64,000 nucleotides of DNA, taken from contig JAUXSA010000016.1 of the NCBI GenBank assembly GCA_030681615.1, positions 1 through 64,000 on the forward strand. The letters are read 5' to 3'. The notes below the pieces were generated by a model that was not told the origin of the DNA, made no database searches, and saw only the letters and a list, made by a program, of their open reading frames with translations. The position numbers were made by a program, and so were the translations under genes. Positions within the stretch are counted from its first letter, which is position 1. Every line of letters starts with the position of its first letter. This stretch comes from Bacteroidota bacterium. GTDB lineage: Bacteria > Bacteroidota > Bacteroidia > B-17B0 > Aurantibacillaceae. This document shows, piece by piece, positions 57,667-64,000 of the stretch.

Positions 57667-59247
57667 ATGGCATATAAAATAGACGAAATAATAGCTCCCT
57701 TTTGGGCGGAGAGTGGAGGAATATCTAGAGGGCGTGATCCCTTGGCAATCCAAAATAGTTCTGTTGCAACTTATGTTAAACTTCTTCCGGGGCTTACTAA
57801 TGTTACAACTCGATTACGCTATTATGGTTTCTATCTTTGGGTTATAGAAGAGTTTACAAAAAATAAATTCATTAAAAATAATGATAATTATGATGAGCAA
57901 ATAAAATTTATAAGGAGATCAGAACTAATATTAGCATTTATTACTCGTATAAATTTTGATAAAGTAAATGGAATTAGCGGAAGTTTATATGCTAGCCAAC
58001 AAATTAAAATTGGTGATGCCTCTTCGTTTTATGATATTGCTTATGGAGCTGATCGAGGAAGAACAAATACATACTGGGGTCTAAGTACTGGGGCGTTTGG
58101 CCAGTATTACATTGGAGTATTAAAATTTCTCCATTTGATTAACGAACCAACTGACTTCACCGATTATAATATTTATTTAAACTCAAGTAAAGGAAGAAAA
58201 CTTGCTGAAGAATTTGATAAAAATATTCCTGCAAAACAGAAAGAACTATTCTTTCAATCAGTTATTAATGGAAAGCTTAATAAAAATGAAATTCCCGAAT
58301 TTCAAAATTTTTCACTTGCAGAAATACCATATAACACAGGTGAATGGAAGTTTTATATAGAAATGGTTCTAAATAAGGATGACATTAGTGAGTACGATGC
58401 GTTTAATCACACTTTCCGAAAACAAACCGTCAAGTTATTCTTGCAATATATTAAAGACTCCCCCGAAAAGAGTAATCGAGAAGAATTTTTAAACTATCTC
58501 TATAATAGAAGAACGATTGAGGATTTAGAGAATAATAAAGCGTTTACCGGATGGTATTATTATAAGGTTAATGAGTTAATGCATGATGCTTATGAAACTA
58601 TTTTCTGTTCCTTTCTTTTCAAGTTAGAAGAACAAAAATTTTCGGTTGACCTTAAATGGCTAATTTCAGAATTGAAAAAGGATACTTTTAGATTCATTAA
58701 AGAGGAATTTGCGATTAAAAATCCGGAAGCTTTCCTTTTCAAAGAACTAATAACGTTGTTAAAGAAAACTGAAACCGGAACATTACAAGAACAGGCCACA
58801 GAAGGATATAACGAGGGTAACTATGGAAAATCAATTTCATATAGTTTGCATCTTATAATTGCAGTGTATGAGGAAAATAAAATCAATTTAAATCGACTTT
58901 ATGATTTCGCTTTAAAAAACAATGTTGAGCGTAACGGCTACATAAAACAATTAGTAGAAGAGTTAATTCTTTTGAAAAAGGAACTTACGCTTGATGAATA
59001 CTTGGATTTTATTCTTTACAAAGCTATTAACGACCATATTTATTCTTCCTTTCAAAAATTTAATATAGGACAGGCGGAGGTTCAAACATTTTTAATGGAA
59101 GATAGCCATGTCAGGTTTCTTCGTGAGATCAATCCCAGTCCGACAACTCCACGGATACAAATATTGCACAGTTTTTTGATAGATTTAAAATTAATTGATG
59201 GCAATAAGCTTACCCCAATTGGATCTGAAATACTCAATCAGCTATGA
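57667..59247 (+). CDS. Unknown 526-aa protein coupled to the PLD nuclease
   Basis: I do not recognise this family with certainty. It opens AYKIDEIIAPFWAESGGISRGRDPLAIQNSSVATYVKLLPGLTNVTTRLRYYGFYLWVIEEFTKN. The segment PGLTNVTTRLRYYGFYLW, an R-x-R-Y-Y motif near the N terminus, recalls DUF6361-like defence proteins, but this is only a resemblance. The middle is helical, with LLQYIKDSPEKSNREEFLNYL. The end, VRFLREINPSPTTPRIQILHSFLIDLKLIDGNKLTPIGSEILNQL, looks like a winged helix. Its stop overlaps the start of the PLD gene by 4 bp (ATGA), so the two products are made together and probably form a complex. Confidence 0.6.
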   Translation: MAYKIDEIIAPFWAESGGISRGRDPLAIQNSSVATYVKLLPGLTNVTTRLRYYGFYLWVIEEFTKNKFIKNNDNYDEQIKFIRRSELILAFITRINFDKVNGISGSLYASQQIKIGDASSFYDIAYGADRGRTNTYWGLSTGAFGQYYIGVLKFLHLINEPTDFTDYNIYLNSSKGRKLAEEFDKNIPAKQKELFFQSVINGKLNKNEIPEFQNFSLAEIPYNTGEWKFYIEMVLNKDDISEYDAFNHTFRKQTVKLFLQYIKDSPEKSNREEFLNYLYNRRTIEDLENNKAFTGWYYYKVNELMHDAYETIFCSFLFKLEEQKFSVDLKWLISELKKDTFRFIKEEFAIKNPEAFLFKELITLLKKTETGTLQEQATEGYNEGNYGKSISYSLHLIIAVYEENKINLNRLYDFALKNNVERNGYIKQLVEELILLKKELTLDEYLDFILYKAINDHIYSSFQKFNIGQAEVQTFLMEDSHVRFLREINPSPTTPRIQILHSFLIDLKLIDGNKLTPIGSEILNQL

Positions 59248-61898
59248 TAACAAAAAAATTATTTCCGGAAATTCCTGGTGGAGGTAAGTTTCATTCTGCT
59301 GTGCTTACCACTTATTCCTTAAATTTTTATTATTTGGAGGAGCAAATAGTACGATTACTGCATAGCAAGGAAATTTATAATATCTCTGTTCTTGCTGATT
59401 CTCAAATGTTGAATGATCAATTAGGAAAACTTACTCATAAAACAACTCCAAAGAACAGAAGCTATACACTGAATGGAATTAAATCGACAGGCGCTTTCCA
59501 TCCTAAGGTAAATTTATTCGTTGGCGATAATAGTGCGCTTATTTTAATTGGTTCCGGTAATTTAACAACCTCCGGTCACGGAAAAAATCATGAGGTTTGG
59601 AATTCGATCTATATCAATTCAAAGGACGACCCTAAGATTGAGTTATTACATCAAGTGTGGAGTTATCTGAGTTTCCTTAATAAACAGCTATTTGGAATAG
59701 CGAAAAATAAATTTGATCTAATAAAAAGTCATTGTAATTTATTAAAGGATGCGACTCTTCAGGTCGATTGGTCAGAAGTGAAAATAGATGAAGATTTATG
59801 GATGCAATTAATTGCTGACAATGATAATAAATCCATTTACCAACAACTGGTAGCAGTCTTGAATAAAGATGTTATTAATCAAGCAACAATTCTTGCGCCA
59901 TTCTATGACATAGATGGTCGACTTGTGTCCACGTTACAAAAGGACTTAGGTGATCCTTCCTTTAACCTAATTTTACAGAATCACTACGGACAGTTACCTA
60001 TTCGAATACCAAAAAACAATGTGAAGTTTTATGACTGGCGAGATGTATTTGAAAATAACAGAAAAGATTCGGTTGTTCATGCTAAAGTGTTTTATTTTGA
60101 AGGTGAAAAATTTAATTACTGCTTAATAGGAAGTGCCAACGCATCTCTAGCAGCTTTCGGAACCTCGAAGCAAAGAGGAAATAATTCAGAATGCTGTTTT
60201 CTTTTTAAAAAGCCAAAAGAAAATTTTTTACAAGCACTTGGAATTAACCTTGGTAATAAAACAAAATCAATTTCCGATTTTGAAGTAGGATTTCAAAATG
60301 AAGAACATGTCATATTGGAGGGAAGAAATTATTTTTTTATTATTTCAATTGACAAACATTTTAATGGTCTGGAATTATTTTTAAAAGAGTGCACTAAAAG
60401 CGGAGAATTTATTTTAGGCATTCACAATGCAGCAGGTGATTTCATAGAAAAAATTGAAATACAAATACAAAAAGAAAAAAACTCTTATTTCATTCCTAAA
60501 AACAATCTTTGGAAGGAGGATTTGTTTCATTTTGTTTCTTTGTATGAAGGTGAAGCGAAAAACCTTGAGATATGTTCAAATAAACAATTGATGCAGGATG
60601 TGGAACTCATAAGTAACACTAATCCCTCCATAGAAAGCAGAAAATTTAATGCTTTAATAAGAACAATAGAAAATGGACTATACAATCCTATAGAAATAAT
60701 TGACTATCTCAATACAATTCAATCTGAAACATTCAAAGATTCCTCTTCCTTATCTAAAGCTTCCCTTATTTATAAGGATAATAAAAGTAAAGTAGATGAA
60801 ATTCTAAACATTTCTCATAAAAGTTATGAGGAGTTTGTTGCACTGTCTGAAACAAATGATTTACATCGACATTCTAAGGCGTATTCACAGCATCACTTAG
60901 TTAAAATGTGGGACTCGGTTCTTCTATCACTAACAAAAAGCATTGATGCTCAAGAAGCTGCTCAAATCGATGAAGAAGAATTGGAAAAAGTTGACGAGTC
61001 ATCCGGAAGAAACATTGATGAAAAATTACAACTTCCGGATTCTTACTCAGGAAAGCAATTTGATAGATTTCAAAATCAATTGTTTAAATTTCTCAATAGA
61101 TATAACGAATCGATTTACTTTGAGAATTATATGGAAAATATAAATGGAGTTCCTAAATTGTCTTTGGTTGATCTTGCTATGTTTTTAGTTGCGCTCCAAT
61201 TGTTAATTGATTTGGGGGACAAGGGCTTCAGAATTAATGAAGGAGAGGGCGAAGACGAAGTTGTCAAAATTATTCCTGCCAAGATACAGGTTAAAGGAGA
61301 TGAAAGCTTTAGCAGTTATTGTTTGGAGTTTCTTGGCCGATTCCTTCTATTGGTTTCTAGGAGTGGTGGTTTCTCAGAATCCGATGATCATTATTACAAT
61401 GAAAAATTAAAGTTTTATAAATCACTTGTTTACAAAAAAGGAGTTTCATCACTTGCACTTCTTAAGGAAATTAATAATGAACGGGATTCAATATTTACAT
61501 TGTTGGATGTTGTTGGACTAAATTTGCAAAAGTATTTTGGTGATGTCGGAACCACAATTAATAATCGTGATTTAGATACTTTGCTCGCTAATTCGAGTTT
61601 TAACGTCCTGACGAAAGAAAGGTTAATCCATCATGTACGAAACTTTGAAACTGATAGTAAAGAAATGTGCAATAACGATCAAATTTTAAACGATAAGGGT
61701 TATTGTATTTTGGCAGAAGATGGATTTGCCGGGATATTTAATACTTTACCTAGAAATAAGGAATATATAAGATTAGCTCACCCTGGATATGAATATAACG
61801 AAGATTTGAAGGATTATGTGAACCCCAAATACTACAATATAAAATCTCAAAAATGGCTAGAGAGTGTTCAGTCATATAAAAAGAATCTTTATACTTAG
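59244..61898 (+). CDS. Large phospholipase D-type nuclease, two HKD motifs
   Basis: An 884-residue protein. The first HKD-type motif is GAFHPKVNLFVGDNSALILIGSGNLTTSGHGKNHE (His86, Lys88, Asn106, Glu117). The second is SVVHAKVFYFEGEKFNYCLIGSANASLAAFGTSKQRGNNSE (His279, Lys281). Both are complete H-x-K ... G-S-x-N ... E forms, as in PLD-superfamily nucleases that join helicases in defence systems. The remaining 550 residues are helical and unassigned, with a very acidic patch (AAQIDEEELEKVDESSGRN). There is no helicase motif. It is coupled to the 526-residue protein, and DNA or RNA cleavage is the likely activity. Confidence 0.82.
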   Translation: MITKKLFPEIPGGGKFHSAVLTTYSLNFYYLEEQIVRLLHSKEIYNISVLADSQMLNDQLGKLTHKTTPKNRSYTLNGIKSTGAFHPKVNLFVGDNSALILIGSGNLTTSGHGKNHEVWNSIYINSKDDPKIELLHQVWSYLSFLNKQLFGIAKNKFDLIKSHCNLLKDATLQVDWSEVKIDEDLWMQLIADNDNKSIYQQLVAVLNKDVINQATILAPFYDIDGRLVSTLQKDLGDPSFNLILQNHYGQLPIRIPKNNVKFYDWRDVFENNRKDSVVHAKVFYFEGEKFNYCLIGSANASLAAFGTSKQRGNNSECCFLFKKPKENFLQALGINLGNKTKSISDFEVGFQNEEHVILEGRNYFFIISIDKHFNGLELFLKECTKSGEFILGIHNAAGDFIEKIEIQIQKEKNSYFIPKNNLWKEDLFHFVSLYEGEAKNLEICSNKQLMQDVELISNTNPSIESRKFNALIRTIENGLYNPIEIIDYLNTIQSETFKDSSSLSKASLIYKDNKSKVDEILNISHKSYEEFVALSETNDLHRHSKAYSQHHLVKMWDSVLLSLTKSIDAQEAAQIDEEELEKVDESSGRNIDEKLQLPDSYSGKQFDRFQNQLFKFLNRYNESIYFENYMENINGVPKLSLVDLAMFLVALQLLIDLGDKGFRINEGEGEDEVVKIIPAKIQVKGDESFSSYCLEFLGRFLLLVSRSGGFSESDDHYYNEKLKFYKSLVYKKGVSSLALLKEINNERDSIFTLLDVVGLNLQKYFGDVGTTINNRDLDTLLANSSFNVLTKERLIHHVRNFETDSKEMCNNDQILNDKGYCILAEDGFAGIFNTLPRNKEYIRLAHPGYEYNEDLKDYVNPKYYNIKSQKWLESVQSYKKNLYT

Positions 61899-61946
61899 TA
61901 TGACCCGGAAATACAATTATTAGTTAAGGATTTATATTAAAAATAA

Positions 61947-63680
61947 ATGACATTTTCATTAGATAAGATAAAGAATTTTTTTAAGCGCAAGAAACAGTTT
62001 GCGTGGCCAATTTCGGAGCATGAAATGAAACTGCTCGAAACAGCAGTTAAAAAAAACATGCTGCCATCCCTAAATATTCTTAATGCTTTTGTTAAAGGAG
62101 GAAATTACACTATTGAATTAGAATATCTAAATACTAAAACGAAAGCCTCAGAAAAGAAAGAATTTCCTCTTATTATTTTTTACGATGAAAGAAAAAATGG
62201 AATTCCGTTCAAAATTAAACTTAAAGAGTATCCTTCTGTTTCAGGCGTAATGCATAAAGAAAGTTATGGACTTACTAGAAAATTAAGGTTTTATAATGAG
62301 TCCGGTATTTATGAAGTAAAATCTAATTCAATAATCGATTTTAAAACTGTGTTTCCGAAATTACCACAAACTCTTGAAGGTGGCTTTTTAAATATTAGAA
62401 CAATTAATAATAAAACATATGATAATAATTATCTAAGATTAATTATTCAGGTAAAAGACAACGATATGATGTATCCGTCAGCGATATTAGATTGTGAACA
62501 AAATCATATTAAATTTGATAATCAAAACTGGGATCGTCAAAGTTCATTGATGGGGCTACCATTTGTTTCTACTAAAGGGATGTTTATTAATGTAAGAGTT
62601 AAACATTATACATTTCATTTTTACGCTATTGAAGCAGTTAATTCATATTTCATCGACTCAACTGATAAAATTCCTTTTGAAGAGTTCAAGGAAATAACAC
62701 ATAGAATTAGAGTTGCGTTTGGTTTTCTATCCGGTAAGTATTATAAAGACACAGTGTTCTATTTGACTTCAGAACAGCCGGATTTTAATTTAATTGATAA
62801 TTACGCTATCGAAGTTGAAGACCCTTCAATAATTACGAATAATCAAATAATTAATTCCACTTTTTTTTACGGACATTATGAAAAGCAAAATGAAGCACAA
62901 AAAAATATTTTAAGGAAATATCATAAACCTTTTCCTAGCGCTATTTTCAGTCAATTCTGCGAAAAGTTATATGAGAATCCGGAATTATTAAGAAGCACCG
63001 AAATGATAATAAATGCCGGATCTATGCGTAGTCCGATTCAGAAAGGAGCTTTATATTCTGTTGCTATTGAAACATTGACGGAATTTCTAAAAGAAAAAAA
63101 TGAATCAGTATTTAAACCTATCTCAGATAAATCTCTTTCAAAAGAAATCAGAGAAAAACTTTTGGATGATTTAGGAAAATATAGCACTAAAATCGATTCT
63201 CGTGGATTTGAAATTCTAAAAAAGAAAGTAGAAAATATAAACTCACCTACTAATGCCGACAAACTTTCAAAGTCCTTTGAATTATACAAAATCGATTTAT
63301 CGGAAAAGGATTTAGAAGCTTTAAGGCACAGAAATGATTATTTGCATGGAAGAAAACCTATCGAGTCAGATGTTATTTTAGAGTTGGATCAAAAGGCTCT
63401 TCATTTGCATAGTTTAATCGGAAAACTTATTCTGAAATATGTTGGCTACGAAGGGCATTATATAAACTTATCATCTTGGAACTTATTACACAATAATAAT
63501 TTACAGTTGGAAGAAATTGAAAAAATTGATTTTCAAGATATTTCACAAATATTGGAGAAAGTAAATAGTAAAGACTTTAGTAATGTAGAGGAAATAGAGG
63601 TTGCCAAAACCAAATTACTAGAATTCCAAAAACTTTTTGAAACCGCTCAAGAGATTGATAATCTTGTTCAAATAATTTAG
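61947..63680 (+). CDS. ApeA-like protein with C-terminal HEPN ribonuclease motif
   Basis: A 577-residue protein. The N-terminal 300 residues are beta-rich (NYTIELEYLNTKTKASEKKEFPLIIFYDERKNG ... YGLTRKLRFYNESGIYEVKS), like the N-terminal domain of ApeA-type defence proteins. A helical HEPN domain follows at about 360-510, with DLSEKDLEALRHRNDYLHGRKP, which has Arg462-x4-His467, the HEPN R-x4-6-H RNase motif. Then come helices LHLHSLIGKLILKYVGYEGHYINL. HEPN proteins of this type cut RNA, often tRNA, when triggered. It is the last gene of the operon, 48 bp after the PLD gene. ApeA kinship is by pattern only. Confidence 0.72.
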   Translation: MTFSLDKIKNFFKRKKQFAWPISEHEMKLLETAVKKNMLPSLNILNAFVKGGNYTIELEYLNTKTKASEKKEFPLIIFYDERKNGIPFKIKLKEYPSVSGVMHKESYGLTRKLRFYNESGIYEVKSNSIIDFKTVFPKLPQTLEGGFLNIRTINNKTYDNNYLRLIIQVKDNDMMYPSAILDCEQNHIKFDNQNWDRQSSLMGLPFVSTKGMFINVRVKHYTFHFYAIEAVNSYFIDSTDKIPFEEFKEITHRIRVAFGFLSGKYYKDTVFYLTSEQPDFNLIDNYAIEVEDPSIITNNQIINSTFFYGHYEKQNEAQKNILRKYHKPFPSAIFSQFCEKLYENPELLRSTEMIINAGSMRSPIQKGALYSVAIETLTEFLKEKNESVFKPISDKSLSKEIREKLLDDLGKYSTKIDSRGFEILKKKVENINSPTNADKLSKSFELYKIDLSEKDLEALRHRNDYLHGRKPIESDVILELDQKALHLHSLIGKLILKYVGYEGHYINLSSWNLLHNNNLQLEEIEKIDFQDISQILEKVNSKDFSNVEEIEVAKTKLLEFQKLFETAQEIDNLVQII

Positions 63681-63858
63681 GATTAATAAATCCGTAAGAA
63701 AGTCAATAGTTTAGGTTGCAACCTGCAAGCTATATTATGTGGATTTTGAAAATGAACGGATAGTAAAGTAATTCAAGCCATTTCCAAAAAATCCTCTCCC
63801 ACCTTGCTCCAAGTAGGAGCTAAATCCAAAACCCATATCGTTACTTTGTTCCCGTCAA
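63681..63858. other. Gap after the operon, no gene seen
   Basis: No reading frame. A small hairpin GCTCC-AAGTA-GGAGC lies at 63806-63820. It has no T-run, so it is not a convincing terminator. Confidence 0.4.
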
Positions 63859-63958
63859 TGACGATAAGGAACTGATAAACCATTGACGATAAACAAGACA
63901 ATAATTGACGGTAAAAACAAAACAAAGAGAGAAAGTAGACGGTAATTGACAGTAAAAA
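63859..63958 (+). repeat. Array of TTGACGRTAAA-type direct repeats
   Basis: Five related words follow each other in one orientation: ATGACGATAA (from 63858), CATTGACGATAAA (63881), AATTGACGGTAAAA (63903), AGACGGTAATTG (63937) and ATTGACAGTAAAA (63944). The first three are 22-25 bp apart, close to two helical turns. TAGACGGTAATTGACAG matches the WYL-associated 17-mer at 14 of 17 positions. The array ends about 20 bp before a start codon. It may be an operator cluster for the same regulator or an iteron-like replication site. Confidence 0.6.
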
Positions 63959-63979
63959 GGATTAAAAAAGGAGGGTAAT

Positions 63980-64000
63980 ATGAGCAATAGCGGAGACAAT
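63980..64000 (+). CDS. Start of a gene cut by the window edge
   Basis: ATG 63980 begins MSNSGDN and runs to the last base. GGAGG lies 5 bp before the ATG, a strong Shine-Dalgarno sequence that is unusual for Bacteroidota and absent from the other genes here. Product unknown. Confidence 0.5.

Noticed and set aside
63859-63958. Repeat array as a CRISPR
   Set aside because: Repeats are about 11 bp, imperfect and unevenly spaced; no cas genes in the window.

Overview
The window is AT-rich DNA from a member of the Bacteroidota. The clade is shown by type IX secretion sorting domains (a gliding-type CHU_C domain and a short type A tail), DUF5686 and DUF4159 genes, and Bacteroidota-type promoters (TANNTTTG at -7) in front of rplU, the mer operon, the copper-type operon and the SMC operon. 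An RteC-domain regulator and the lack of Shine-Dalgarno sites at most starts agree with this. I cannot place it below phylum.

Bases 1-31,600 are ordinary chromosome. They hold a partial UbiA-family gene, an acyltransferase, purQ, a HerA-like ATPase, a large T9SS-exported adhesin-like protein, 3-hydroxyanthranilate dioxygenase, asd, a CvfB-like S1 protein, an EamA transporter, rplU-rpmA, serS, ybeY, a DUF5686/DUF4159 pair, folP, DUF1599, a DoxX-like membrane protein, a TPR-SpoIIE phosphatase, a beta-propeller T9SS protein, a choice-of-anchor-L/OmpA fusion and a universal stress protein. Small scars occur here: a duplicated tail of a SpoIIE phosphatase gene and two intergenic palindromic repeats.

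Bases 31,600-45,700 are a metal island, all on the minus strand. A CsoR/RcnR-type regulator precedes a nine-gene run: secreted HMA protein, thioredoxin-like protein, a P1B ATPase with YPC in place of CPC, an hcnABC-like three-subunit flavo/iron-sulfur dehydrogenase, an HMA lipoprotein, a thiolase and a CcdA-like membrane protein. Both promoters of this unit carry the same C-rich element at the same distance from -7. Upstream lies a mercury operon (ArsR regulator, MerTP, two unknown small proteins, MerA) whose operator overlaps the -33 box. The downstream end of the mer operon is decayed: frameshifted metal-binding domains, a P-type ATPase tail, Cys-rich remnants and a CsoR fragment.

Bases 45,800-63,700 are a defence-type island. 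A WYL regulator and a divergent RteC-domain protein face each other. After them come ten tightly packed plus-strand genes: four that look like a divergent Wadjet/MksBEFG SMC complex (kleisin, MukE-like, SMC ATPase, Toprim nuclease), an RNase H-fold exonuclease, both subunits of exonuclease VII (the large one with an altered GHExD motif), a membrane protein with an SH3-like tail, an unknown 526-residue protein, a two-HKD phospholipase D-type nuclease and an ApeA-like HEPN protein. A 17-bp element, TTGACGGAAATTGACAA, lies in both regulator-facing promoters at exactly the same distance from -7. Related repeats reappear at the right end, before a gene that starts at 63,980. I read this as a composite SMC-plus-exonuclease anti-plasmid/anti-phage system. 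I do not recognise the full combination as a named system.
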